Below are positions 34,663 to 46,716 of a stretch of 64,000 nt of DNA, one piece after another; position 1 is the first letter of the stretch; every line of letters begins with the position of its first letter. Under the pieces are notes generated by a model. That model made no database searches and was not told where the DNA came from. It saw only the letters and a list, made by a program, of their open reading frames with translations. Location: the NCBI GenBank assembly GCA_011032825.1, contig JAADJZ010000001.1, positions 2,232,001 through 2,296,000 on the forward strand, read 5' to 3'. Source of the stretch: Massariosphaeria phaeospora (taxonomy: Eukaryota > Ascomycota > Dothideomycetes > Pleosporales). Made by a program: the position numbers and the translations under genes.

Positions 34663-35853
34663 GTTGACTGATTAGGGTGCGAGATTAGGAGTGTAGAGGG
34701 GTAAGGCGGAATGCAGATCTGGAAGCGCTGTAGGGATTGGGCGTCAGCTCCAGCAAGCGAAAGATGCGTCTGCACTGGCGGTCGGAGAGCAGGTGCGCGG
34801 ATGTCGGGGGGGCTTACAGGTTGCGGGCGATGGTGAGGTTGAGGTGCTGGTTCTGTGCGAAAGGCGAAGTCGGTGGGTGCTGCTAAATAAGCGGGCGTCG
34901 ATGCACCGACTCTTGCCCAGGTTTAGCGGGGCGGCAGCAGGAGCGAGAGGTTGGTGCACACTGCAGGTGAGGGAGGCTTTGGCTTGGGCTTTGCACGAAC
35001 CAACGAACGCCAGCACAGGTCAAACGGATTCCGCGAGCAGCACGAGCAGCAGCAGCCAGCAGCCTTTTGGGGGATGGCCGTACAGCAGAGCCGCCGGGAC
35101 TTACTTATACGCACTGTAGATGCCTACGCCCACCTACATACCTAGGCTGCACAATTGTCGCTGCTATTTCTGGCTGGCACTGTCCGCGCAAGCTTCTCCG
35201 CCACCAGCATGAAGAAGCCGCGTCCGGGCATGTCACATCCGGGCTAGTTCCGCGGTTCAGCGTCAGGCAGCGCAATTAAACGCTTGGCTGTGAAGAGCGA
35301 AAAGCGCTGGCCGCGTAGTACGTGCTGCGTGTCTGGCCCGCTGATTCCAGCAGGCCGACGTCGTGGTCAGCCTGTTCTGGCACGCATTCCCCAGCCATCC
35401 GCTGGTCGCTCACCGCCAACTCAGCGATAGTGGTAGGCGAATACGAGGCCCTGTGAGGGGCACGGCGGGCAGGCGGGGCGGAACCCAGGTGGAACCGCGA
35501 CCGCGGAGCGTCTGGAAGGCGGGGCGGAAATGCGCACCATCACGTCTGCCACGCACTTGGATATGCGATGATAGTGCACTGCGAGCAGTACACTGATGCT
35601 TGAGACTAATAGGCGCTGCGGCGGCGAGTCGCCTCGACCTACCACCCAAACTGATTTGGCAGCAGGGTGACAGCCGCTGTCGAAGGCTCTCGAACACCGT
35701 GGGTCTTTCGGCGCCCGCCCACCCGCGTCATCTCCCCCCGCGCCGAAAATATCTAAGACGCCTAAATAAAGTATTGCACGGCTCATTCAACATCCATCTC
35801 ATACACAACCAGAGCCTGCTTACTGTCATCTTGTCGACGTCAAACCCGCCAAC
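34663..35853. promoter_or_regulatory. Divergent promoter region of actin and fes1
   Basis: Head-to-head intergenic of 1.19 kb, GC-rich, with pyrimidine/purine-biased tracts and short CAG/AGC runs near 35030. Overlapping ORFs are low-complexity shadows. Promoters of both genes must lie here. Confidence 0.6.
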
Positions 35854-36520
35854 ATGAGCGACCCGGCTATGAACAGTCTCCTGCGATGGAGCGTCGAAAA
35901 CTCTGAAGCTTCACAAACTGGAATCAAAGATCGACCGCACACCCAACTCAGTCCCGAAGGCCTACGCGCACTACTCGTAGGCGTCGTATCAGATACTAAA
36001 ATGATGAGGGAAAGCATGGCTGTGGTGCAGAGCGACAACGCAGACAACAAGATCAAGGTCCAGGCATTCGACAATCTCCTGCAACTCGTCGAGCATATCG
36101 ACAATGCGAACAACCTAGAGCCGCTGAAGCTCTGGACCCCACTTGTAGCGCAACTGGAACATCCTGAGGCCGAGATAAGGAGCCGCGCTGCTTGGTGTTG
36201 TGCTATCGCCGTCCAGAACAACATCAAATCACAAGAACGAGTAGGTCAGACGCCTTCGTACCTAATAATCGACTGACAAGAAACAGATTCTAGTGCTAGG
36301 CGCCATACCCACACTTGCACGAATGGCAATCCAAGACCCCGAGCAACTAGTGCGAAAGAAATCCATTCTCGCCCTGTCGTCCATCGTCCGAAACTTCCAA
36401 CCAGGTCTTGATATTGCCGTCTCCCACCTGCCAGAGGATCTCAACTCGAACGAGAAACTCGACGCGACAGACATGGATTCGGTAGACTCGTTGATCAGCA
36501 AGCTTCGCGCGAATGCTTGA
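35854..36520 (+). CDS. fes1: Hsp70 nucleotide exchange factor Fes1
   Basis: Cytosolic armadillo-type exchange factor that releases ADP from Hsp70. Exons 35854..36240 and 36287..36520 join in phase 0 to 206 aa, the normal Fes1 length. Recognisable text: MNSLLRWSVENSE at the N-terminus, the ARM repeats (DNLLQLVEHIDNANNL, EIRSRAAWCCAIAVQNN), then ARMAIQDPEQLVRKKSILAL with the C-terminal SLISKLRANA. The intron starts GTAGGT and ends ACAG, with a CTGAC branch-like site. It is transcribed away from actin and towards the PAC3-like gene, 196 bp between the two stop codons. Confidence 0.92.
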
Positions 36521-36716
36521 AAGATACCGAGTATACGACGGTTCGTTTTGCATTGGAAGGCGTTTTCGTACTGGGTTTTCGGTCAGTGATATTCGGATGG
36601 CGCTTTCAGGAGTAAGGTCGCTCGAGGAGAATTGGATGCTTACGTTCCCGTATGACGAAAAGCACATGGCTTCCCGACCGCGTCTATAATTTGATTTCCT
36701 CATGGCACTTAGGCAA

Positions 36717-37243
36717 TCATAGAGTTCCCAGTATCAATCCCACAAGTTCACTGTACTCTTCCCGCCCGCTCATGCCTTTATCAAGCCCGGTGCCTACTAC
36801 CAGCGTACGCATCTCGCCCGAACTCCGCGTCTTGATCGCACTTGCAATCTGAGTGGCCAATGTCTGTCCCAAGACATCAATCTCAGGTATGGTCCCACCG
36901 AGTATAGTCGTTGCTGTGAGGTGATGCATAGGGAGCAGGTCGGAGGGAGGGGTATCATCGTCAGGGTCGAGGTAGTAATTCGAGGTCAGGGAGTCATCCG
37001 TTGCAGCAACGTCGAGTGGAACGTGTACCTAGACACAAGTCAATCACCAGCCGCCTGAAGCATTGTGGTTCAAGAGCGTACCCAATGTGCCAGTCGTCCA
37101 TTCTGCGTCACCGTGACCATGATCTTGTCTGTGAAGTAGACGGTCGTTGCCGTTGTTTCTGCGCCTTTAATAATCGCCGTGGCTGTTTTCGTGGTTGCGG
37201 GGAATGGCGACGGCTTCACCGTGTATTCTTTTGCGCCGGCCAT
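36717..37243 (-). CDS. Proteasome assembly chaperone 3-like protein
   Basis: Small chaperone of 20S proteasome alpha-ring assembly. Minus-strand exons 37082..37243 and 36717..37028 give 157 aa in phase 0. The protein starts MAGAKEYTVKPSPFPATTK, has a beta-rich middle (TTVYFTDKIMVTVTQNGRLA) and ends with MRTLVVGTGLDKG and LVGLILGTL, the PAC3/Poc3-like pattern. It is easy to miss because exon 1 gives no long ORF on its strand. It is divergent from the Dhr1 gene, with 232 bp between start codons, so the two probably share a promoter. Confidence 0.78.
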
Positions 37244-37475
37244 ATCGATAAACGCGTGGAAGGCTCGATAACTTCAAACAGAGAGCCGGTCCAAGGGCGC
37301 AGTTCATGTTGCCTGTAGCTTACCTACAAGGAAAGTGTACGCGCGTTTTTGCCACTCCACTCCGCCTTCGGTGACAATGGTGCCGGAACACCGATCCCCG
37401 CCAAAATTTGTCTCACACGCGACAATTTGCGACTCAATCAAGCCTCGTCGTTACTCCGAACCGCAACCTACTGCG

Positions 37476-40400
37476 ATGCCCAAATTCGTACCCAGACAAC
37501 GAAAACATAAGGTTATTGCGCGCCAGAAGCAGGCTGCAGGCCAACAACATGGAGCGACAGCCGACGCCAATGCGACGCTGATCCTTCCGCTTGAGCAGCG
37601 AGAACGCGAGCAGAGAAAGAATGCGCTGAAAGATGAACTGGCGCGAGAGGCACAGGGGAAAATGAGTTCGAAGAAGAAGAAGAGACTAGACAAATACATC
37701 GTACGTTGTGACCTGTCTCACACAACCTACATGAGTTCAGTTGTTTCTAATCGTGAAGATGTAGGATACCAAACTGAAGAAAGAGGAAAATATCGACTTG
37801 TTACAGAAGTTAGCCGCACAGAAAATCGACACAAGCCTTTTCCAGAGCTCGAAGCGATTGGGTAGTGGAGCGGAGACACAGCGAGAACGGTTAAGAAGGG
37901 CGTTGGCAGAACGAAGAGCGGGAATCGACGTGGAGAGAAATGAAGGGCTCTTGTTTGAGAAAAGGAAGGTTGGAAAGTCTGTGGAAGAGCAAAGCTCAGA
38001 CGCAGAGAGCAGCCAGGAAGAGCCCGTCGAATTACCGAACGCTGCGCCGAAAGACCATACGAACGGAATCCGCGCACAGGAGCCCACGCCACCGAAACGC
38101 AAACGATCATCTGCAGAGACAGATGATGTTCAGTCACATACAGAGCCAGCCACGGAGCTCCGGACAACATCTATACAAGGCGCTGGGGATTTTGGAACTG
38201 GGCTGAAGAGGCCATTGGAGGTAGACGAGGCAGGGAAACCGGTCATTCAGATCAGAAAACGCCGGAAAGTACAGAGCAAGCGAGTAATTATCGAGGAAGA
38301 GGTGGAATGGGAGGGTTTCAACACAGAAGAGGACGACGACGAAGCGGACGATCATGCTGCCGATGGTGGTCCTGCACTCACAAGTTCAGAATCGGACCAG
38401 TCTATAGCGGATGAGTCCGATGAAGACGACGACGAAGACAGTCGTTCAGAAAATACGGATGCGGAGTCGGACCAAGACAGCGAAAGCGAGAGTAGTGGCG
38501 ATGACAACACAAAAGCGAAGAGAAGGGAACGGACATCGGCCTTCAAAGCCTGGGCGACACAGCAGAGAAATGAAGCTGTTGGATTTGTTCCTAGTAACAA
38601 TTTAACACAAGCGATGCCTTCTAAACCGGCGAATTTCACACGGCGTGCCCCAGAGCAAGATCCGCTGCCACGCGAACTCGAGACGAACACCACTACGGAT
38701 GCTACAAGGAAATCGTTCAGCGTCGCTGTACAGAGATCAGCCGACATACAAGAATCGAGATTGCATCTCCCAATCGTCGCGGAGGAGCAAAAGATTATGG
38801 AAGCGATACACAACAACGATGTAGTGGTGGTCTGGGGCTCCACAGGTAGTGGTAAAACCACACAGGTGCCTCAATTCCTCTACGAAGCTGGATATGGTTC
38901 ACCTGGCGGGCCTACCCCAGGTATGATTGGAGTTACCCAGCCGAGGCGGGTCGCTGCAGTTAGCATGTCGAAACGTGTCGGTGATGAGCTGGCAAAGGAC
39001 GGCTTTAAGGTCGCCTACCAAATCCGTTTCGATACTTCAACAAGTTCGAAGACAGCCATAAAGTTCATGACGGACGGAGTGCTACTTCGTGAAATATCAC
39101 AAGACTTTGTCTTAACTAAGTACTCCGCTATTGTCATTGATGAAGCCCATGAGCGTAGCGTCAACACTGACATCTTGGTCGGCATGCTTAGCAGGATTGT
39201 TGACCTACGGGCGCAGATGGCGCGGGATAATCCTAAGCAACGACCTTTAAAGCTTGTAATCATGTCCGCTACACTTCGCATATCGGATTTCACAGAGAAC
39301 AAACGGCTATTCCGAAACGATCCACCTCCCTTGCTGAAAGCTGAAGGAAGACAATATACTGTCACAAATCACTTCGCTCGGCGCACCCAAAGAGATTACA
39401 TGGAAGAGATGTTCAGTAAGGTTTGCCGGGGGAACAAAAAGCTTCCGCGAGGGGGGATGTTAGTGTTTCTCACCGGGCAGGATGAGATATCGCAGCTAGC
39501 CAAAAGATTGAAACAGACCTTCTCTTCCACCCAAGGACACGATGCGAGTGCAGGACAAGTTCAGAGATCACCTGCAGAGGCTCCCCTAGAGACAGAGGAT
39601 ATCGAATTGGGAACGAAGAATGATGACTACGAAGACAACGATGGGTCAGACTCTGAAGATTCTATCATAACAGGTCTAGACGATGACGACGACCGCGAGT
39701 TTCAGATCGACGAAGAGAAGGCCGAGGAAACAGTCATGAAAGTCCATGTTCTCCCCCTATATTCGCAGCTACCTACGAACCAACAGTTACGTGTATTTGA
39801 ACCTCCTCCGGAAGGTTCACGACTTATAGTCCTCGCTACAAACGTTGCTGAGACTAGTCTAACTATTCCCGGCATTCGGTACGTGTTCGACTGCGGCCGA
39901 GCCAAAGAGAAAAAATACGATCCCATAACAGGGGTACAAAGCTTCGAGGTAGGATGGGTCAGCAAAGCTAGTGCCAATCAGAGATCAGGTCGTGCTGGAC
40001 GAACGGGTCCAGGGCATTGCTATCGCCTCTACTCGTCTGCTGTGTTCGAGCGAGATTTCGAAGAGTATGCAGCTCCTGAGATATCACGGACACCACTCGA
40101 GGGCGTAGTCCTCCAGCTCAAGAGCATGGGGGCTCCGGTCGTCAACTTTCCATTTCCCACGGCGCCAGATCGTGACAGCTTACAGAAGGCGGAACAGTTG
40201 CTGTCATATCTAGGAGCGATATCGTCCGACGGCAAAGTGACGAAACTGGGTCACGAACTCTCATTGTACCCACTCAATCCGCGATTCGCAAGGATGTTGT
40301 CAATGGGCATTGCTCAGAACCTTACGGGAGAGACGATCGCGCTTGTTGCCGCACTGTCTGTCCCAGAACTTATCATTCCCGAAAACAAGCTTGGCTTGCG

Positions 40401-41310
40401 TGACCAACCTCGCACGCAGGACGCCGAAGCGATCCGCACCGAGCAAGACAACCTCGAAGCCGAAGACCGATCAAGGCTCCGCAAAGCTTACAATGCTGCA
40501 CAGGCGAAGCTGGCTCTGAACGCAAAACAGAGTGACTGCATCAAGCTCAACAATGCTGTCTGTGCCTACGCGCACGAAGCCAATCCCGACGCATTTTGCG
40601 ACGACATGTTCCTCAACTCCAAAGCCATGAACGAAGCCAGCCAACTCCGCCGCCAACTCACCACCATCGTACGCTCCCACAAACCCGCAGCCATCAGCGC
40701 ATACCAGCCGAGACTCCCTGCTCCCTCAGAAAAGGCAGTCAACCTCCTCTCGCAGATATGCGCCGCAGGCTTCATCGACCAAGTCGCCATGCGCGCCGAC
40801 CTCGCACCCATCCCACCAGACCTCCCCCGCAAACCCAAAACCGCCGTCGACGTCCCTTACGTCACGCTCTTCCGCTCGGAAGTCGGGCGACCCAACACAG
40901 ACGACCCGTCGGAACAATACGTCTATCTGCACCCATCCTCGCTCCTCGCTCGCACCCCGCCCGCCAAACTCCCCGGCTTCCTCATCTACGCACATCTGCA
41001 ACGCGCCACGCCGTCTACCATCGAAGGAAGCAAGGCGCCGAAGACGCGCATGCATGCCCTCACGCCCGTGACGCGGCCGCAGCTGCTCAATATCACGCTC
41101 GGCACGCCGCTGCTGCAGGTGTCGAAGCCGAAGGGCAAGATTGTTGAGTTGGGCAGGGAGAAGGGCGGGCCGGAGAAGAGAGAGTGCGAGGTCGAGTTGA
41201 GTCTTGTGGGGGAGAAGGGGACGCAGGGGTGGGGGTTGGGGGTTAGGCGCGTGGTGCAGAGGAGAGATAGAGCTACGGCGCCTTGGGATGTTGAGAAGAT
41301 TTTAGGGTGA
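37476..41310 (+). CDS. dhr1: DEAH-box RNA helicase Dhr1/Ecm16
   Basis: Nucleolar ATP-dependent helicase that releases U3 snoRNA during 18S rRNA maturation. Exons 37476..37700 and 37765..41310 give 1256 aa, close to the yeast protein. The conserved start MPKFVPRQRKHKV fixes the ATG at 37476 although upstream in-frame ATGs exist. A long acidic/basic N-terminus (runs of DDD/EE and KRRKVQSKR) precedes the core. Motif I is GSTGSGKTTQ, motif II DEAHERS, motif III SATLR, motif V TNVAETSLTI and motif VI QRSGRAGRTGPG. An acidic insert (DNDGSDSED region) interrupts the RecA2 part, as in Dhr1 orthologues. The helicase-associated and OB-like C-terminus follows. Confidence 0.95.
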
Positions 41311-41715
41311 GGGGACGTGGCGGTATCTACATTTGGAAGAACGGATACTATGCAAATTGATTGGTGTCAAGGCATCGGCAGGATTATACGCGCTGTTAAG
41401 ACTGAGCCTGTGTCTTGCTATTGTTTTGTGCACTTCTGCTCCTAGGAAGAATCCTCGGCCGCTGGTTCTAGTACGCACATACCGTCTTCGTCATCGTGAC
41501 TTTCCTTCCAGAGCCGGATTTTGCACATTGAGCTGGAAGCACTACGTTCAAGCCATTTTTGGAAGACAGAGTGATATTTCATTGTTTTCATCATCGCCAG
41601 CGTGACAGTCGTCAAACTCTTCGTGTAACTGACATACTCCATCATCAATCATCATCACGTCGAAGTCGCATTACTCCTGTTCGCACCCCCTCCCCGCGCG
41701 TCCGCCTCCGCCTCC
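41311..41715. other. Intergenic between convergent dhr1 and the sugar transporter
   Basis: About 400 bp of 3' flanks, no supported ORF, CT-rich toward the right end. Confidence 0.5.
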
Positions 41716-43400
41716 TTACTCCTTCGACACAGCAATCTCCGCCTCGACCTTCTCGCTCCTCAACACGTCAATACTATGCTCCTTCTCAATACTGCGCCGC
41801 GCCTTCTCATCCAGCATATTGAGCACGCCCACGCACTTGTAGCTGGCGAACTTCCTCGCCGGCAGCCTTGCCTCGAACATCTCGTCGATTTCCTCAAGCG
41901 TGCGGTTCTTGACCTCGGGCAGGAAGAAGAAGACCCAGGAGGCAGCGACCAGACACGAGGGAAACCAGATGTAGCCGTAGCGCGGGCCCCAGTTCAGCGC
42001 GGCCGGGTTGATGAAGTACGGCGCGGTGAAGGTGGTCAGCCAGGCACCCGCGAAGCCGACGGCGGCGGCGAGCCCGAACGTGTAGGAGCGCAGGCGCTGC
42101 GTGGGTAACTCGCCGCCCGCGAGCCACGCGTAGGTCGCGACTAGTCCGTTGTAGCTGAACATGTAGATGCAGGACAGGGCGACGATGACGGTGCCGGTGC
42201 GCTTGGTGCCGGGCTGCTTGGTGTAGACGACGGCGATGATGAGCTGCAGCACGCCGCAGCCGATCAGGCCCGTCATGAGGAGCACGCGCCGCCGGCCGTA
42301 CTTGACGATGATGAGCGAGTTGGCGATGATGGCGACGATGCCGATGCAGCTGAGCACGTTGGTCATGGCGAAGGGGTCCGTCACCTTGGCCATGGTGAAG
42401 AAGTAGGCTTTGTAGGCGATGATGAACATGGCGCCTGAAGCGGCCTGCAGCGTCACGGCGCACACGGCGAGGATCGTGCGCCGCCGGTCTGTCGGGTTCC
42501 GGACCATGTCGATGAAGCCGACGCTGGAGTTTAGCTCCTGCTCTTTCTCGATGGCAGCCCGGATCTCGTTGGCTTCCGTGTCGACGTCGTAGTCGTCGGG
42601 GCGCAGCCAGGCCAGGGACTTTCTGCCCTCCTCGAAGCGGCCCTGGAGGATGAGCCAGCGCGGGCTTTCCGGTATAAACCACATGCTGCACATCAGAATG
42701 ACGGGCACGAGGTAGATGAGCCCGAGGGGGATCAAGTAGGCGGACTTGTCCGGTCTCTTTGCCGTGGCCCAGTCGACGATGGTTCCGATCAAGGTGCCCT
42801 ACACGGATCATTAATGCGAGAAGGAACACTGTGATGCTGCTAGACTTACAAACGACGTGAAGAACTGGAAGCCCGTCAGGAACAGACCACGGTACTTGGC
42901 TGTGCTTGACTCCTGGATGTAGAGCTGCGAAAACGTCATAAAGTAGCCGTTGGCAAGTCCAATGACGAGCCGTCCAACGTAGAGAGCGGCGATGTGCTCG
43001 GTGGACATCATGATGATGTTGGCGACGCAGCAGGTAACGCACGCGATTGCAAGACAGGCCCGTCGTCCCAGCTTCTTCGCAGCAACGCCAGCCATGCCGG
43101 CACTGATGAAAGCACCAAGTGTCATGAGAGACGAGATCAGTTGCTGGCGCTCCGTCGTAAGATTCCACCCAATGGCGGTTTTGGTGGTTCGGTAACCATA
43201 GATCTGGAGTTTGAAGTTAGCGGGTGGTTTATCGGACGTGTACTCCGCCGTTTGCATACCTTTAGGAAGCCGGGCATGGCCTGCAGACCACCGATCAGCC
43301 CGAAATCAATTCCATACTGGAAAGGAGATAGGATCATCACTCCGCATGCGAGAAACAGCCGCCAATGATCCGTCCAACGTTCATGCTTGAGGTCCGCCAT
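41716..43400 (-). CDS. MFS sugar transporter (SP family)
   Basis: Twelve-TM hexose or disaccharide:H+ symporter of the plasma membrane. Minus-strand exons 43260..43400, 42850..43203 and 41716..42798 total 1578 nt, 525 aa, phase 0. Family marks: GVMILSPFQYGIDFGLIGG in TM1, KKLGRRACL (loop 2-3), GRLVIGLANGYFMTF, the PESPRWL motif, KYGRRRVLL, and the C-terminal PEVKNRTLEEIDEMFE. The layout resembles fungal maltose/lactose-type permeases, but the substrate cannot be read from sequence. Codon use in exon 3 is strongly GC-rich, which creates long antisense and shifted ORFs. Confidence 0.9.
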
Positions 43401-44534
43401 GGTGTCGTCTGTGTTGTTGGCGAAGAGAATCCGCCGAAGAGTGGACCGATCGTACCAGGCACGTTTGTTTCGCGGCCGGGGTCCTTATATGTATGTCCAT
43501 GAACATCGCTACCCCAGCTGGATTGCAGGCAAATAGATTTACCCCCATCTGCCGAAGGTGCATTGCCAAGTCGCGAGGGTCAATACGAGCGGGGACCCCA
43601 CAAATGACAGGGCGAAGTGCGCCAAGGGTCGAAGCACTTCAGCGCTTTTCTCAACGTGGATGTGGGGAAGTGGATATAGTCGATAACGAATATGCACAGC
43701 GTGCCATTTTGTAACTCTCGTGCTATTATCCGTACTACACGCGCATCTCCGTCTGTCCGGGTTGATGAAAAGGTGTAGGACTGCAGCCGTTCCAGCGCCC
43801 TGGGTTAAAGGATTGAAATGTTCCAAACGGTCGTTAATTCTCCATGATCAGCGGTGGTACAACAACTGATCTCGACTTACTGCTCGTACCTCATTCAATC
43901 CATCTCGCCCTCGACGCAATGGAGAAGACCGCGACTCTTCGCCATCGTCGTCGCCGTGGTGCGAACGGAGCCAACACACATATTCGGCTTCATGCAAGCG
44001 AAGTACGGGGTGAGAGTCGCTGGTTTGGTCTAGGCACGCCGGCAGTTGGCGGTACGCCTGACTGGGGAGGCGTCATGATGAATGTTGGGGTAGATGGGGT
44101 TAAGGTTTAGTGGAGGCGAGGCGAGGCGAGGCGCGACGAAGCTGGGGTTTAGGGCTGGGCTAGTGAAAATGAGAAAGCTTGTGTGCTTGTCGATTCAACG
44201 ATAGGACACGTCGCGGCCTCGACTTGCCACGCTATCGTCAACTACCTGATCATCGGCACCATTATACAGAGAAATAAGCCCGAGTGGCTGGCCATTCGTG
44301 GGAAGTAGGAAGGTACACTATTAATGGGCCAAGACGATCACATCTAGAAGACCTGGGCGACTTGATGGCTCTTGTGGTATTTTGTTTTGGAAGGCGAACA
44401 GGTATTCCTGGGCTCGGCGCAAAGAAAATACTGATCGAATTGAATGTAGTATGTCAATGTAACATTTGATTTCCCAACAGATCATACAAGTAAGGTGGGA
44501 GAGCTCGAACGATGGACAGCGTAGCAACCTCTGC
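43401..44534. other. Intergenic, no supported gene
   Basis: About 1.1 kb. Contains a short GGCGA pentamer run near 44115-44135 and several short ORFs without domain or splice support. Confidence 0.45.
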
Positions 44535-45739
44535 CTACACCACGGTGCTATTTTGCCAGTCCTCGAAATGGTATTCACGGACAGTATGTGGCGTCGAGCC
44601 CTCAGCTCCCAAGTCCGTCGGCATAGCCGGCAATCTCCCTCGAAACCGCTTGAACCAGATGCCCGTCACCGTGCTGCTCAGCTGCCGGTCGCAATTGGGG
44701 ACATATGATGTGAAGCAGCGGCATTTCAAATAGCAGAGGAAGCCTTCGGCAGGTGTGCCCTTGAGCACCGTCACGCCATCCCATGTGATGTTCGTCATGG
44801 CGCTGTTCACACCGAGGGAAAGGAATCCAGTCGCGACCTGGCCGTCGAATGTTAGGTCAGATACGTAGATGTTGGAGACGGTGTTTGCTTCCTGCTCGGG
44901 GGTGAGTCGCGTGTTGCCGGCAATACCGAGCGTGATGAGGGCACCGCCGAAGGCTCCAGTGCATGTCATGTTCCTGACTGTAACATTATGTGTAAGGACG
45001 TCGATAGCAACGCAAATTCCTGCTGTACCGGGTGCGTGAGCTTGCCGTACTTTGACGTTCATGTCAACATTGGAAATCGCGACGTTTGTCGTGTCGACGA
45101 GCTCGATGCCTACAGCGTCGTGCTGGCTGCGTGGATTCAAGCCCCATTGCTGCTCCATGCTGAGCTTGAGGTTGGACAAGGAGATGTTAGTGCTAGAGCG
45201 CTCGACGCGGAAGAAGCGGTGCATAACGTTTTTCATGGTGAGGTTCTCGATACTGATACCAGATGATCCATTGGTGATGCGTGCGAAGGGTACTTCAGCG
45301 TTTACTCCGGAATCAAAGCGAGTCGTGTAGTATCCGATTGCGTTGCCGTCGATGAGGCCTTTGCCAGACAGACTGCGGACTCGAACATCGTGGACGCCGG
45401 AGAGGGTGAAGACAGAGTCCATGCCCGCCCAGTACTCCCATCGGTTGCCGGCAATAATAAGCTGGCCTTCGATCTGGAAGTCACAGCTCTTGCAGGGGGT
45501 GAAGTCAATGGGCGTGTAGATGCTGTAGGTTTGATCGGCCGGAAGGACGATTGTCCCACCAGAGCCACAGGCCTTTAGGGCATCGTTGATGGCTGGCGAG
45601 TCATCGATTGCTTCGTAGCCACTCGCCAGGGGAGTGCAAGGGTCTCTTCGGAGGATAGACTTCGTTTCGTCTGCGACGTAGTCGGCCCCCCATGGAGCAC
45701 TAGACTAGATGTGAGAAGGCCAAGTTGAATGAGTTGCAT
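44535..45739 (-). pseudogene. GH28 pectinase-type gene (polygalacturonase family) with a frame break near the N-terminus
   Basis: Secreted right-handed beta-helix glycoside hydrolase acting on pectin. The main frame 44535..45706 is open on the minus strand for about 390 codons: YVADETKSILRRD, AINDALKACGSGGTIVLPA, then the helix rungs (GKGLIDGN, IENLTMKN, NISLSNLKLSM, HDAVGIELVDTTNVAISNVD). A signal-peptide-like start (ATG 45739, MQLIQLGLLTSSLVL) lies just upstream in another frame. The frames meet at a run of six G (45686..45691). One more G would join them, so this is a homopolymer error, a real frameshift, or a sign that exon 1 lies elsewhere (acceptor possible at 45705). The usual GH28 core NTD/DD/GHG order is not obvious; HDAVGIE replaces the DD-containing block. 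It may be an exo-rhamnogalacturonase-like or inactive member. Confidence 0.72.
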
Positions 45740-46716
45740 AGTCGATAGTTACGAGTAGTGTCCGATAGCAGAACACATGGTACGTGGAGCAGGGCTAGTT
45801 TTGTACTTGTTAGTCTAGATGGCAAACATACATATGTAAATCATCTTTGCTACTAGACCTTACACTAAAGTAACGGATGTCGCATTATGGAGTTGCAGTT
45901 GTACAATGATGTGACAACCGGGATGTTCGGTGAATTTTTGATTGACGATATAGTGTGTGCATATGAAGTGATATATCGACTACCGAGTTTAGAACGGGAA
46001 AAGGACTCTTGACATGGAATATAACGAGAGAACCCAGGCTATATAGATGTAAGAGATTGGCAGATCACACGGTGGCCACAAGGTCTTGCTCTTCTGATGC
46101 TCCATGGCCGGTGCGGTGCTGTACTCGGGCACGTCCCGAAGGCTCGCTATTGGTACGCTGAATGGACCGAGTTGCTCATATGCAATATATTGGCCATGGA
46201 TCCAGTAATGTAAATGAAGCCCTCGCGCAGGGTTCCATTGAGCATGCTCAGAATAGGTGTGATGTTGCGATGTCTAGGGTCGACAAGCACACCATTCCGG
46301 ATGGCAACTGTATGGGCCCGAAAGATATGGCAGACTACTCCAAGTGTATACGAAATCGAGGGTAGGCTGAGAAGATTGGTGTTGGACAATGAGACGAGGA
46401 ACCTTGGAAAGAAAGGTCACCCGTGATGACCTCAGAACGTCGGCGCTTACCTAGCGGTCCGGTTTGGGCAAAGCGCCGTTTCTGCAACTCGACGTGCTGC
46501 AGACACCACCGAGGACGATGTCTGCACCCAGCTGATTCCTTCGGATAGGTACTTCCAGCTTCGGATAGGTACGTACGAACCATCTGCAGCTTGTGAACAG
46601 ACATTGACGTGGATAGATGCTCAAGCTTGGTCCAGGCGCGTCGAAACGTCGTCGGTCCACGCCACCCCACCCTCAGACGCGACATCGGACGCTATGGTTC
46701 TGCGATTGCGATTGCG
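45740..46716. other. Intergenic, promoter region of GH28-type and Mtq1 genes
   Basis: Nearly 1 kb between divergent genes. AT-rich to 46.1 kb, then mixed. A 13-bp direct repeat (TTCGGATAGGTAC) occurs twice near 46538-46572. No supported ORF. Confidence 0.45.

Noticed and set aside
41894..43168. 424-codon minus-strand ORF overlapping the sugar transporter
   Set aside because: His/Arg-rich shadow frame created by GC-rich codons of the real transporter.
43844..44110. 88-codon ORF upstream of the GH28-type gene
   Set aside because: Low-complexity Arg/Gly text with no motif or splice support.
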